Below, one piece after another: positions 23,120 through 41,850 of a stretch of DNA of 64,000 bases (the stretch's first letter is position 1; the number at the start of each line of letters is the position of its first letter). A model generated the notes under the pieces. The model was not told the origin of the DNA, ran no database searches, and was given only the letters and a program-made list of their open reading frames with translations. The DNA comes from Aquila chrysaetos chrysaetos (lineage: Eukaryota; Chordata; Aves; Accipitriformes; Accipitridae): assembly GCF_900496995.4 (NCBI RefSeq), contig NC_044012.1, positions 27,417,606-27,481,605 of the forward strand. Reading direction: 5' to 3'. The translations under genes were made by a program, and so were the position numbers.

Positions 23120-24500
23120 ATAGCCATCTCCCCTGCTGTTTTGTTCATAGAGTTCTTCTCCGTACCACTTCCATTTTGTTGTTTAATGTGAATGTTCATA
23201 TTTAAATATCTTTCGGGGATCTTTTCTGTTCCATTTGTAGTCAAAATGGAGGGTATTTTAAGGAAAGAAAATCTGTCAAGAAGCCCAGCTGAAGAAATCA
23301 GAACTTATTTTTTATAGGAGGTCGCACCCCATCAGGAAAGAGAGAAGGTACCTGACTACTGATGTAATTGAGAAAATTTCTGTTAACAAAGGTGACTTGG
23401 AAGGTTTTGACTCCCTGCTTACGGTGTTTTTAAATCCTGATGGTGATTGTGTAATGTTCATTACCCACAACACAAGGTTTCATCAGTAACTTTGGGCTGT
23501 ATTTCAAAGCTGTGAGAAACTCCTTGTCCAGAACCTGCCTTATGGGGCACAAAACCCCTCAAGTCTGGGGTTAATTTCTAGAGCTGTACATGGCAGGTTG
23601 AGGAGGGCTCTGTTGTCAGTTACAGCAATATTACATTTTTTGCTTTTATTACTGGGACAGTTAGGGGGGCTTGATTCTCTGCATTTCTTCCAGACTGAAG
23701 GCAGCAGACCAGTTTGTAAAAAACCAAACATTCTTCATACCTTGAATTACATATTTCATGCCAGAATGCAGGAATTTCTGTACAGCTGTGATAAAACATA
23801 TGTAATTACAAAGTCTTAATCTGTGGCAGGCATCTATTATAACGGCGTGAGATTATTTGAAGAACCCACATGTACTTAAAATGATTAATTGCAGAAGTTG
23901 GACATGGCGCCATTTCTTTTTCTAACAAAAAAATGTTAATTTTTCCTGTGCTGTAAATGAATTGGACTGAAGCTGTTTCTGCATGGCGAAGAGCTGCTGC
24001 TGTCTTTAGGTGGGAATAGCTGCACATTTCTTGACATTTTTGACTTCTAACTTAAGAATGTCTTTTTATCATTCCTCAGTTAAAACAATGTTAACATTTA
24101 GTTGCTGTGTATTTCTTTACCACGTGGATTGGCATGCATACGTTTGGGGGCTTTAATGAAATGGGGGCAACACTTGGGAGCTCTAGCTCTGTAGGCTGCG
24201 GCTCCTTGGTCTTGTTCCAGCTGCTGGTTCTCTGGGGCTGACCCTGTATGGGATGATCAGAGCAGGGGTGTGTGGGCAGCAGGTCGGAGTGAGGCAAGAG
24301 CGAATTTGGCAAAAAAAGTTGAAACAGGGTTTGTTGGTGGAAGCAGCTGTGCGGGGCAGGCACTTGCTGAGGATGCGCGTTTCTCTTGGGATCATCGCAC
24401 TGAACTGGATCCCTGGGATTTAATTGGTGAGGACTGGTGGTGCCTTGGGCTGGTTCGATGAGGTTGGCTGCGTGACTGTCGATTAACGCATTTATTTCTA
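23120..24500. other. HORMAD1 3' UTR or spacer
   Basis: AT-rich sequence after the HORMAD1 stop. No clear AATAAA near the stop and no further gene seen, so the transcript end is unknown. Confidence 0.4.
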
Positions 24501-24504
24501 TAGG

Positions 24505-24900
24505 CTGAGAGAGCTGTGGTTGTTCAGCCTGGAGAAGAGAAGCTTCTGGGGAGACCTTACAGCAGCCTGCCAGTACCTAAAGGGGCCTACAAAGGGGCTG
24601 GAGAGGGACTTTTTACAAGGGCACGTAGTGACAGGACAAGGGGTGATGGCTTTACACTGAAAGAGGGTAGATTTATATCAGATGTAAGGAAGAAATGTTT
24701 TACGATGAGGGTAGTGAGGCACTGGAGCAGGTTGCCCACAGAGGCTGTGGATGCCCTCTCCCTGGCAGTGTTCAAGGCCAGGCTGGATGGGGGCTCTGAG
24801 CAGCCTGCTCTAGCAGAAGGTGCCCCCTCCGCCATGGCGGGGGGGGTGGAACTCGATGATCTTTAAGGTTCTTCCATCCCAAACCGTTCTGCGACTCCAC
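24505..24900 (+). mobile_element. CR1 LINE 3' fragment
   Basis: The plus strand keeps the CR1 reverse-transcriptase tail (VVRHWSRLPTEAVDALSLAV, then FKARLDG), preceded by the usual LFSLEKR-like region (VVQPGEEKLLGRP). The 3' end reads GATCTTTAAGGTTCTTCCAT, with the terminal short repeats lost or diverged. It abuts the GOLPH3L CpG island. Confidence 0.9.
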
Positions 24901-25660
24901 AGCCGAGAGCTGCCCCGTCCTGCCGCCCCCTCGCCCGGCTCCGCGGGCAAAGCGGCGGGGTGCAGGGGGGGGGCCGGAGCCGGCCAGCCCCTCCGCTCGC
25001 GCCGCTTTTCTCCCCAGGAGGAGGAGGGGCGGTCCCACCCCCGGCCGCTGGCCGCGCTCATTGGAGGCTGCCGGCCGGTCGGGCTCCCATTCGCCGTCGC
25101 CGCGGGCCGGGCGGGGTTCCCGGAGCGGAGGAAGCCGCCGGGGGCGGCAGGAAGCTTTTCCTCTCCGTGGCCCCGAAGTTCGATCGCAGGGGGAGGAGCG
25201 GGGGCGGTTTGGGAAGGACCCGCCGGGCAGGGGTAAGGTCGGGGGGAACAAGAACCAAAATAAGGGGTTTGTTTTTCAGCCCTGAAACTCCGGGGGGGGG
25301 GGGGCGGGGGCACGGCCATGTCCCCCCCCCCGCCCCGCTTGCAGTTTTTGCACATTTCGCAGGGGAAAAGTTGGGGGATCTTGTTACTGGTGCGTGGGGT
25401 GTGGGGTGCTTGCGGAGGTTCGGGGTTGGCAGCGTGGGAGCGCGAACCCGAGTGTGCAGCTCGTTATAACGTCCGTGAAAAGGCGAGTGTCACCCGCGAG
25501 CGGGTCGCCCCGGGGGGAGGTGGGAAAGAGCCGTGCCAAGGTAGGCGCTGCTTCTGCATTGCCCTGGGACCGAGCCGGGTGTCCCACGTCCCGTGTGGGT
25601 GCAGGACCTCGTCTCTGTTGTGAGCGCACGGTCGGGAGGTCCCTTGGGTGCAAGGACTCG
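24890..25660 (+). promoter_or_regulatory. GOLPH3L: CpG island, GOLPH3L promoter
   Basis: Dense CpG with GC boxes upstream of GOLPH3L. A donor-like CAGGG then GTAAGG near 25231 may end a noncoding first exon. An inverted CCAAT box (ATTGG) lies near 25060. Typical housekeeping promoter without a TATA box. The start site is not determined. Confidence 0.7.
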
Positions 25661-25787
25661 GCTGTGGCTCAGATCTGCCCTGCTCTCCTTGAATGTACAT
25701 TCATCTCCTTTAGCGTCTCAGACAACGAACGAACAGCCACTCACTATCAGTGACTCTTGTACAGCCATCCTGGAAGGGGTGAGCTGA

Positions 25788-31591
<5,804 letters not shown>

Positions 31592-33000
31592 AAAGCCCCT
31601 GAACCCTCCAAACCAGCTGGGTGGCCTCACCCCCTCGACGTGAGGCCAGGGTTATATGGGCATGGAGTTCCTGCAGCAGCGGGTGGGCTCAGGTTGGGAG
31701 GACCAGGAGGTTTTGCTCTCCCCCCTGGGCAGGGGTGGGAGAGTGAGAGCCCACCTATGTGGCCAGGTCTCACACTCCTCCAAAAACTGGTGCTTCCGGG
31801 GAGAGGTGGCCGTGCTTCTTCGCTCCCCTTCCAGTGCTCCTTGCCCATGGGCTTCCTTCTCAGGCCAGTGCAGAGCTGGGAGGTGGCAAAGCTCAGCTCT
31901 GCCTCTGCGTGTGGGAATCAAGCCACTCAGATGGGCCAAACCCCAGCAGAAATGGGGCTGTGGAGCAGCCTGTGCTCCCCATGTATGGGCTTGTCTGGCT
32001 ATCTCTATGGCTCCCTGTTCCACACACAGGTCTTGCCTCTGAGCTGCCGGGGCAGCGCAGATTCCCCTATGGAGCACGCTGACGTCCTCCTGGGGCATGG
32101 TACATGGTACGGCCAGGGGAGCAGGCAGGGGGCTGGTTCAGAGGGGTCTGGCAGCTGGGACCACCCCATGCTGGGCTGGCACAGGGCAGCCCAAAGCCCT
32201 TGGTGCATGTCGCCATTGAGGAGCAGCTCTGCAGAGACCATGGAGCCCTGCCCTGGGCTGTGCCCCATCGCACACCTGCTCTTTCTAGTAAGAGGAAAAG
32301 TTAAACTGTGAATTTTTTTTTTTTTTTCATTCTCCCTCTCCCTTCCTCCACCACTTTAATCTCCTGTAGTTCATTTAAATGTTATTTCTCTACAGCCCGA
32401 GGGAGTCCTGGGTATTTAAATCTGTCCTCCATAGTTGCAGTGGGTCCAGCTGCCCGTTCTGGTAACAGGGTTTGCATCTGAAGGGGCTCTGGCGTGGCAG
32501 AGGGGATCCTCCGTGTTCCCAGAGGTGCTGGTGGCACTTGCATCGTGAACTTGCCGGGTGGTCTCAGCTGCTGCTGCCTGCCTGCACCCAGCCGGGGTCT
32601 GCAGGCAGCCGGGCTGGGTGCCATCTCCCATCCCGCTTCCTGTGCGGCCTGGGCCTGGGGGGCACCTTGGGCCTGGGGGGTACCAGCCAGGTGCCATCAC
32701 CCCGGGATCCATTTGCCTCCCCGCGGGCCCATCCCCTCCCGGCCCTCCCGTCTGCCTCGGCTGCCCGAGGGCTGTCCCTTTGCATCTGGATGCTGCCAGC
32801 GGGTCCCCAAAACCCGTGGGTGGGGGAGGGGGTCCTCCTCGCAAAGGCGCTTCTCCCCCCCCCCCCCCCCCCGCGACGGGGCCGGAGCGGTGTGCTCCCG
32901 GGGGTCACAAGCGCACACGGAGCCGCCTCCTGCCGCCCCCCGGGGTCCCTGCTGCCTGCAGGGGCTAGGCAGCGGGCGGGGAGCGGGGCAGGAGCCGCGC
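31592..33000. other. GOLPH3L 3' UTR and spacer
   Basis: No polyadenylation signal is obvious close to the stop. A T run lies at about 32314-32328 and a C run near 32858-32872. Long GC-rich open frames occur on both strands, but none shows family resemblance. Confidence 0.4.
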
Positions 33001-33099
33001 CACCCCCCCGCCGCCCCATCCCCAGCTCCATCCCCCCCGCCTCCCGGGCCCTGCACGGGTGGTTTCGCGCTGCGGTGGGTGCCGGACCCCCTCGGCGGC

Positions 33100-33481
33100 T
33101 CCTCCAGCCCCGTGAACGCTGAGGGGGGGGGCCGTGTGGGGGCGCCTCCGGCCCCGCCTCCCGCTCCCGCGCGCGGACGGCGCCGCGCTGGGCCGGGCCC
33201 GGGCCTTCTGCCCTACCCACCTGGTGCTGCCTCACTTCCCATTGGCCAGTGGCCGCTCCAGCCAGGGCGGTGCCGCCCCGTCACTGTCCCCGCTCTCGCG
33301 AGCGCTGGTTGGTAGGGTATGACGTCACCGCGGCCGCCTCCCTATGCCCATTGGGCAGCGCGCCTGTCCGTCAGGCAGCTGAGGCGTTAGGGGGCGGTGG
33401 CGGCCATTTTGGAGCACAGCGCGGGGCTGGGCGGAGCGGAGGCAGCGCGGGGCGCGGAGGACACCTCACACACGCCTCGCT
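33100..33481 (+). promoter_or_regulatory. ENSA: CpG island, ENSA promoter with CRE, CCAAT and YY1-like sites
   Basis: The island upstream of the ENSA start contains a palindromic TCTCGCGAG at 33294-33302, a consensus cAMP-response element TGACGTCA at 33320-33327, inverted CCAAT boxes (ATTGG) near 33241 and 33350, and GGCCATTTTGG, a YY1-type element, at 33402-33412. The YY1-like site 70 bases before the ATG suggests initiation nearby. Occupancy is inference. Confidence 0.75.
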
Positions 33482-36400
33482 ATGGCAGCCACGCTCGGTA
33501 CCGGCGCCCGCGCGGAGGAGACCGGGCAGGAGAAACAGGTGGGGAACCCCGGGGTGGGCCCGGCCGGCTCCTATTGGCTCGGCTGCACGTCGCTCTTCAT
33601 GGTCCTGTGCGCGGATTGGTTGGTTGTGTTGTCCGTCTGATGAATGCTGGTCTCTCATTGGCTGCGGGGCTGATGCAGGTTGGACTTCCGGCAGGCCTGG
33701 TGGGATAGCTCGGTTTCGATGGCGGCGTGGGGGGTGCGTGGGGTCTTGTGCGATACTGCGGGTGGGGGGCAGTGGTGGGAGGGGGCTGTGGGATGGGGGG
33801 TGCTGGGGAGCGCTGGATGAGAGGGGGCTTGTGGGTGCTGGGGAGTATTGGGATGGGGGGGGGGCTGGGGGGTCCTGGGGAGGGCTGGGGCCCGAAGGGG
33901 AGCTGGGGGGTGCGGGGATTGTGCCCCGCTGCCGAGGGGCCGGGCCCGGCTGCGGGTGGGGGGGAGGCCGCCCCATCAGCAGCTGGCTGAGGTCCTTTCG
34001 CGCAGGGGCATGCCGGTGTGCCGCAGTCCCGTCCCCCCCCCCCCCCCCCCCGAAAACCGTCGTTGGCTTTAGCCCCGCGCCCCCCCCCAGGTTCCCCCCC
34101 CCCGGGACCACCGCGGGGGCTGAGCGGACGAGTGACGAGCCCTGGCTGCGGCTTGTCGGGTGACCCGGTGGAACAGAGCTGCCTGCAGGTATGGGGGGAG
34201 CTGGGCTGACGTCAAACAGCAGGGCTGGGCAGCGGTTCCAGGCGGCCCAAGCGGCTGCTGCGTCCCCGGGCGCGAGCCTGAGCCCCCCACGGGGCGGTCG
34301 GACCCCTCCAGGGCACAGGCAGAGCTGCTGCCCTCCCCTGCTGCGGCCACCTTCAGCCAGCCTGCTGTGGCCAGCGTGGCCTCGCTCGGACTTCACAGCA
34401 GGAGAAGCTTTTTCCACTTCCCTGGCATTAGTTTAGCTCTGGGGGAGGGCATGGGAAGGAGGCAGATGTACTGCCTTTTAGGCACCGAGAGAAGGTGGTG
34501 GGCGCTTTCCCTTGGTGGAAGGACATGGTGGGAGGCACTGTTGTGGGTGGCCACATGATCTGCTGGCAGGTGTTAAGGATGCCGGCATGGTGTTTGCTCT
34601 GCTGAGTGCCACAGAAGAAGCGGTGCCTACGAGATGGGCGAGCAGTGGGGTGCAGTGGCGCACGCCAGACGGTGTGGGAGAGATGCGGTGATGGGAGCCA
34701 GTGGTGTTTGCAGCCAGGCAGGGAGGAATGAGGCTTGGAGACGAAGAACTGAGGTGATGGAAGGGCTGTGGGGGGCAAAGCTTCGGTTTCTGCTGCCAAA
34801 ACCTGCCTCGACCTATCTGATGGGGTGCCTGGCTCTGTGGCAGGGCCAAGTGGTGTGCACTGGCCATGGCTCTTATTCCTGGGACCTGTCATGGAGATGG
34901 TTAAGAAGAGCCTGGCTCCTTCAGGCCGAGTGTGTGGGCAAAGCCCTGCAGCATGCAGAAGCTGAAGATCATGACGAGACCTCGGCACCTTCCCCTGCCT
35001 TCGATCCCTGGGGACCCCCATGGACGGGGGTGTAAGGAGGAGCCTGCGCGGTTGGGGCTCCAGGTGGGATGCACCAATCCTGCGCATCACACTGCTGCTC
35101 CCAGCTCCAGTTGTCCCAGTTTTGACTGTCAGGAGCTGCCATTAACTCAGGTTTGCTTTGTCTTTTTGAGACGCAGCTGAGGAGCTGTTCCATGGCAGCC
35201 TTTGCACATGCTGTCTTGCAGCTTCTCAGGGAGCTGGCCCCCAGGGCCACAGCCACACTGCGAAGAGCTGCTCCCCTGGGTCCACACCAGTGGAAGATCA
35301 TATTGGAAACGTCTTGCAGTGCCGGCGATGCTTTCCAACCTGGGGGCTTGTGGGCTCCAGCTTGCTCCTGGCCACCTGGGAAGGGAAGACCTGGCAGTCA
35401 AATTGCACAGGAGCACATCTCCTTAATGCCACCAGGCCGAGCTTCAGTGCCTTGTCCTTGGGGAGCCTGGGACTCCCATCCACAGCCACCTCCACCCTGC
35501 ATGATTGCCAGCTGCATCCTTCCAGCTTGCTGGTCCCATCCGATGCTAAGGGCTTTCCTACTTCACAGTGGGGGCGCAGGCTCGTGGTGGCAATGTTCTG
35601 CCACGCTTATTGCGTGGAGCGTGCCATCTCTGGTGGGCTGGGAGTGGTTCAGGGCCTCAGCTCTGGGGAGAAGATGCACATGGCATCCATCAGTGCAGCC
35701 AGGCTGGCAGGAGCAGAGCTGCTGCTGCTGCCAAATCTGCCAACAGCATCCCTGCTGGAAAGGGAGCAGTGATGAAAAACACCCCTTGCCAGCATTCTGG
35801 GGAAAAAAACGACTCGCACTTGTGCAGTGGCTTGGCCCCAGGTGGCTGCTGGTGGAGGTGGCCAGCAGTGATGTGTTTCAGTTGGAGCTGGGCCAGTGGC
35901 CCACCAGAATTTGGCCTTGCCGAGAGTGAGGTTCTCCAGGCCCTGCTGGGACCTTGACTCCTTCCCACCCCAGACCAAAGCTTCTGTCCCCAGGTCTGCA
36001 GCCCTTCCTTGGAGGGGAGAACGCACCTCCCTGAAGAGAGAGGCTGATGGTTGGGAAGCAGATCCCGAGCCCTGCACTGGGAACCCCCGCTTCGTTGCTC
36101 AGCTGATGCTACTTCAATAGCTGGGTTGGGGGGGTGTCTCAAAGCTCCTGCAGAGGGGACAGGTGACAATCAGGTCCTGGCACCTTATGCTGGAATCGGT
36201 CCCAGGCTTCCAGTGGGCTGGGTGGCTTCCCAGAACATCCTGAAACTCCTGTGGCTGTGAAAAAGGTGCTAAAATGCTGCTTTGCTGCCTGTGCGGGTTT
36301 CATTCCCAATAAACTGGTTTTGGAGGAGAAGGGTTTCTTCCATCTCAGCTGTACTGCAGCGGGGTGCAGCAAGGCTGAACCCTCCCAGCACCGCAGTGCA

Positions 36401-38957
36401 CTGCCGCAGCCTGTTGTGCTGGGTGGCTCTGGACTGACGTTTGCCAATGCTGGTCGACCTGTCGCTGGTCAGGGGAAGACGCTTGTCTAGCAGCGATTTG
36501 CAGTGATGTTTTAAGCCCAATTTGCAAAGCCAAATGTCAGCACAAGTGCCCGTAGGGGCTTTCATCTGGGAAGGAGGCAGGGAGAGGGTCTCTGCCTGTT
36601 TCCACAGGTACTGGCGGTAAAAGCTCTTTTCTGGCTGGGAAGGTGTTCTCTGAGTGCATCTGGGTTTTCCAGGGGACTGCACCTTGCTCGGCAAGCCAGG
36701 TGCCAGAGTTTGGATGTGCTGCTGAATATTGTGTTACAGCATCACAGGTGCATGTTTTTTCTGTGGGACTGAAAGGCTTTCCACCCCCCTCTTTGTTTTT
36801 CAGGACATGCAAGAGAAGGAAACCGTCTCCCCTGAGAGAGCAGAAGAGGCAAAACTGAAGGCCAAATACCCCAACCTAGGCCAGAAGCCTGGAGGCTCCG
36901 ATTTCCTCATGAAGAGACTGCAGAAAGGGGTATTTATTTCTTAGCCATGGCTCATTCGCGTCCTCTCCTCCCTCAATGGCACAGGCAGCCAAGCTCCAAC
37001 CAGGCCAGAGGAATCACACCAAAATTCCCCAGGCCAAAAAGTCTGTTGAACCCATGGGCCAGGCTCTTTTCAGTGCCTGTGCTGGATGCGGCACCCAGCG
37101 GGAACAAGCCTGAAGCAGTGAGGGCTGCTGTGGTCAAGCAAGAAGGGCTAGTGCCTGCTCAGAACCCAAAAGCTGCAGCCTCTTGGTTGGTTTTGCTCTG
37201 CGTATCTCCCCCAGAGGTGGATCCTACCCTGTCCTCCACACCCTGGCCCAAAACCTGGTGTCTAGAGGTGAAACGAGTGCATAAATCCCCCCCTGCCTGC
37301 TGCTGTGCTCCCTGGGGTTCAGTGGGCCACTGAGATGCTGCAGGCCTGAGTTTTTCTCTCTGGTCTGCACTTTGCCTGGTTTCTTCGCTGGTGCAAAAGG
37401 CACTGAGAACGCTAGTGAGTCAGCTGGCTATATCTCCATCGCTGGCACCAGCGTAAAAAGCCAACATTCTGACTGTGCTCCCTGGAAATGTAATTAAATC
37501 CCTCTCTGAGAGCCATCTGTAGCCTGCTTGGGTTGTCACTGCTGGCTCTCCTCCTTGTGGAAGCTGGTACAGAAAACATAAATTCCTCTTGAGCTGCTAG
37601 TAGCCAGTGGCCGCGTGCCTTCCCCAGCTCTGAACACACGGTGTCTCCCCGTCACACTGCTCGGGGTTTGGCTCTGTCCTGCCACTTCCGTTTCAGCTTG
37701 TAATGACAGCTGTCCCCTCTGCCTGAGCAGCTGCCGTGGGCGCTTGCTCTCACTGTTGATGTGATCACCTGGACTGTTATTTTAGGTACTGGCTCCTAAA
37801 ACAAGTACAGAAAGGAGGGTTGTTTAATGGCTTGGCACTGAAGTGGGGCAGGGCTTTTTGTCAGGACTGGGCTCATTGGGGTCTGACAGTGCATCGGGGC
37901 AGAACTGGGCTCTTAAGAGCTCCTTGTGCCCAGCAAAGCCCTGACTGTAGCACCGGCACAAGCTCTGCTTTGGTGTTCAGCCTTTCCTACACCGCTGTGG
38001 GGGGAGAAGGAGCACAGAGTCCCATGGTGATGCGTGCGATAAGGGAATGAAATGCCCTTTGAACCCTAGGTCAGTGGTGCTGTGCAGCAGGGAGCTGTCC
38101 TCTGGCCACGTCTTCACAGCCATTTCCCTGCATCGTTTCAGCTGCTGGGAGCCTGGGCAGTCCAGTGAAGGCCTTGGCACTGGCCAGGCTGTACTCCCCG
38201 GGGAGAAAATCGTGCCTTTGTCACACCAGCTCATCTGTTCACCAAACCAGAATAAACTGTATTGGCAAATGTCCCCTGGCTTTCCTACCGTAGCTGAGCC
38301 TCTGCCTGGAGGCATTTGCTGACATGCCTGTGCCTATGTTCAGCTGTCTGGGGGTCTCTGGGCTGGGATTGAATCCCTGTCACGCTGAGTGTAGTACAAG
38401 GGCAGAGCAGGAAAAACCTGGTCTTTACTCAACAAGTGCCACACCAAGCAGCAAAAGTTCACAGGCTACAGACATTCAAAGGTGGGTCAAAGGGAGAAAA
38501 TGTACCCTGGTGTCTTGAGTCAGACAGGCAGCTGCTGTGGGGCAAAGCTTCTTCCAGCTGGGGCAGGTCTGAGTCACTCTGGGTTTGTAAGTGGGTGCTA
38601 AAGGCCTTTTAAATTCGGCCAGGCTGCCTTGCTTGGATTTTCCCTTGCATAATGTTGTTGTGACCTGGTTTTGAGCAACCCTAGCAGCTCCTTAAAGGAT
38701 CATATTTGTGGCCACGTGTCTGTATCTCTGCTGTGTCCCTACACTCCTGCAAATCGGAGTAACCCAAACACCTCTCCCTCTTCCAGCAAAAATACTTCGA
38801 TTCTGGTGACTACAACATGGCCAAGGCAAAGATGAAGAACAAGCAGTTGCCAAGTGCAGGGCCAGACAAGAACCTGGTGACAGGAGACCACATCCCCACG
38901 CCACAGGACCTCCCACAGAGAAAATCCTCGCTTGTAACCAGCAAGCTGGCAGGGTAG
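33482..38957 (+). CDS. ENSA: Alpha-endosulfine
   Basis: Small unfolded inhibitor of PP2A-B55. When Greatwall/MASTL phosphorylates it, PP2A-B55 is blocked and mitosis can proceed. Exons 33482-33538, 36804-36929 and 38787-38957 have canonical splice sites and give 117 residues. The substrate-inhibitor core [15 protein letters not shown] places the Greatwall serine at S67, the same number as in mammals. The PKA-type site QRKSSLV puts S109 near the C-terminus, and the end is VTSKLAG. Exon 2 has [20 protein letters not shown]. It is ENSA rather than ARPP19 by AEETGQEKQ in exon 1 and [14 protein letters not shown] in exon 3. The first ten residues ([10 protein letters not shown]) differ from the mammalian ENSA start. 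Long open frames inside intron 1 are not genes. Confidence 0.98.
34033..34051 (+). repeat. Poly-C tract (19 C), ENSA intron 1
   Basis: Uninterrupted C run, followed by more C runs to about 34102 and preceded by G-rich sequence (33720-33910). Prone to length errors. Confidence 0.9.
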
Positions 38958-41060
38958 CCTGTGCTCACAGGCTGGGTTTTTTCCTATTTCCTTTTTTTGT
39001 TTTGGCTAAATGGATTGAAATTCACTGTACCATAGGGATGGGAGCACCAGAATCCACATAGTTATTTGAGTATTTACAGCAAACACACACTGAAACTGTG
39101 TTTCAGTGAGAGGCGAACAAGAGGTGTCAGTAGCCTGGGATGCACAGGCAGATTTGATTGGGCCATTCCTTTTAGCAAGTCAGTTTGCTGCCTTAATTTT
39201 CATGCTGTTTGAAACCATCCTCGCTTGCAGAGCTACTGAAGCACTGCCTCCTTGCCTGGAGAGTCAAGCAGCCCCAGGAGAAGCAGGAAAGTGCTCAGAG
39301 GAGTTGCTTGTGGTTTGCTTGGCACCGGTAGGAGAGGAGAGCTCAGAGCTGTGGTGTGTGAATGCTTTTCAGGTGTTGGGTGTCTGCAGGGGAAGAACTG
39401 GCTGGGCAAAAGGTGTGATACATGATCTGGAAGTTTAAATAGGTGTGCGTGTTAGAGCTTCTAAGTGAAGAAATTAGCTGATATGCAAAAAATTACATGG
39501 CTGTGTTGCTGGGCTGAGCAGCCTGGGATCTGTCCCCTGCTTGCACAAAGCAGCTGAGCTCGCAGGAGGGGACGATGCATCTGATGGCTGCAGGAGAGGG
39601 GCCAGGCAGTGTTTGAAACAGTCCTTGTGGCTTGGAGCTGTGATGGGGCATTTGCTGTGTTGGGGGTATAGCCCCACCACAGCTGCATCCAAGTGTAGGG
39701 CACAGTGTGAGGCTCGCAGCTGCCCCAGAGAGTTTGTGGGCAGTTTCTGTCTCCCCGGTCATTTCTGGCCAGTGTGGCTAGCTGCCTTGGCAAGGGTGAG
39801 AGATGGTGCCTCTCCCGGCTGCCGGGTAGGCAGCAAAGGTGGTGAGCTGAATCCCACCAGCAGCAGGGTGCTTGGGACACAGGAGAGTGTCCAAACAGGC
39901 AGGCAGACCCCTGTCTGGTTGCATGCAGCCCCTGCCTGATGCCCAGACTTTTGTGCTTGCAAAGCAGGGGCCAGCAGCAGCCCATGAGACAGATGTGAGC
40001 TGTTCGAGCTGATCTCTGAAGGGAGAGAGGCAGGACTGGGAATAACCGCCCCGGAAGGGAAAAAAGCACCGGAGACAGAGAACGCGGAGATTAGGAAGAG
40101 AGGAGCATAGAGGCAAACGTGTGTTGACAGCGCCAGGCACCCCAAGCTGGGGTTTCTTTTTTCTCTTTTTTTTTTCCTTCCTGCCTTTTCTTTGTTCCAG
40201 GCCTGAAAAATAACACCCAAACAAAAAAACCCAAAACAAAAGGTTGGTGTGATGGCTGCAGCCTGCAGAATGATGTGCATGCTTTGTGTGTGTACTGTCT
40301 GCTCCTCATGCAGTGGAGATGAAGTGGACTCCCCTCCTGTGCAGTGGAAGGTCTCAGCATGCCTGTGCTAGGGCAGTGCTAAACCTGCCCAGTTTAGGCC
40401 TAGTTTTGAAGGCATGTGGGTAAAAGGAAGTCGAGTGGATGTCTTTTTTTTTTTTTTTTTTTTAATTATTTTTTTTATTTTTAGGGATTCCCGTCAGGTG
40501 GGGAGAAACCAAGGCAGGGAGGCAACAGGCCATGCTCTGCATGGGCACAGCTTTCCTTATGTGCATTCTTGGCTGGCTGACTCGGGGTTTCCTGAGAACC
40601 TGTTTCATTCATCATGCTTTCCTGCTGCTGGCCAGAGCGAGGAATGTGGTGTTGCTTCCTGGGAGAGTGTTTGCCAAGGGTGTGCTCAAATGCTTGCGTT
40701 TGCCTTCAGGTGGTTTGGAGCAAGCCAGCCGCAGCTGCACTCACCAAGGCACAGTGAGCAAGGGGCTGTGTTGCCATCCCGGTGACCGCAGAGGACAGTT
40801 TTCTCTTTGTGGAGTGGGCAAGGAGTATAGCAGGATTGGGGGCTGCCCACTTGTAACCACAGGTCTGTGTTTCGGTCTCTGTCACCTTTCCAGACCCTGT
40901 GTGACCTGGCCGGGGTGGCGCTGGCAGTGGCTGTGCAACCTCCTTGGATGTTCTGCTGTCTGTCCCAGCCATGTTGTAAATAGATATTAATCATATATAT
41001 AAATATATATATAATTTTTTACATGTTCATCTCTCCTCTCTTCTAGAGTGCTATGTTGTT
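38958..41060 (+). other. Probable ENSA 3' UTR and downstream sequence
   Basis: After the ENSA stop there is no coding signal. A T tract lies at 40443-40463, and an AT-rich stretch with ATATATA repeats at about 40981-41020 could mark the 3' UTR end, though no canonical AATAAA is present. Confidence 0.4.
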
Positions 41061-41850
41061 TTGTTTTGGTTTTTTTTAAAAAAAAAAAAGAGGAAATAGT
41101 GAAGAATGCAAAAGGGTGTTGCATCTTGGGGGCTGTCCCTGTGCTGAGAGGGGCAAGAGGGAGGGGACAGGTCTCAAACCACACCTTTCCCCGGTTTTCT
41201 GAAATGCCAGGCGTGCTTGCGCAGGAGGGGGAAGTGATTGTCAGGACACAGGATGAGAACTAGGAAGAGCAATTTACAAGGGTAGTAGCCATGGAGCAGG
41301 GTTATTTGCATTCTGGCCCCAGAGCCAGGCAGGCAGCAACAGTGTGATGATGCTGTCTGCCCTGCTGCCCACCTTGTACAGGAAGGGGTGCAGTGGGAAC
41401 TGCCCTCCATCTGGGAGGCATTCGCATTCTCATCCTCTGCTTCTTGTAAAATATTACCACAAGAATGAGGCTGGTAGTGGTGGGAGGCTTGATGCCCCCA
41501 GGGCTGTTGGGGTGAGCCAGCAGGAAGGAAGATGTTTAGCACCAACTATCGGGGTGTCTGAGGGACTTGTGCGGCTGGAGCAAGGCCATCAAAGTGCAGC
41601 TGTGGGGTGGGATGGGGCACAGAGGGAGGGCTTGGGCTCACTGAGCCCATGCGGGGTTTCATTGAGGCAGGGAAGGCATGTGTGGCCATGCTCCTGTACC
41701 TCAGGGATGGCACTGGGTGGGAGAGGGCATGTGGGGAGACCCCAACAGCCTCAGGAAAATTGCTCAAAGCCCCTGCTTTCTTCCTCCTCCTTCAGGGCTC
41801 ATTTCAGCTACTGCTGTGCAACACCTCCGCCAGCCTGGATATGTGAGCAG
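41060..41850. other. Spacer between ENSA and MCL1
   Basis: GC-rich sequence with an A run at about 41080-41091. No gene, RNA or repeat family recognised. Confidence 0.35.

Noticed and set aside
33249-34417. Overlapping open frames of about 300-350 residues on both strands at the ENSA promoter
   Set aside because: They are an effect of CpG-island composition. The plus frame conflicts with the well-supported ENSA first exon and the composition is low-complexity G/P/R/A.
35153-35929. 258-residue open frame in ENSA intron 1
   Set aside because: No domain, no splice context and no known homology. It lies inside the intron of a clear gene.
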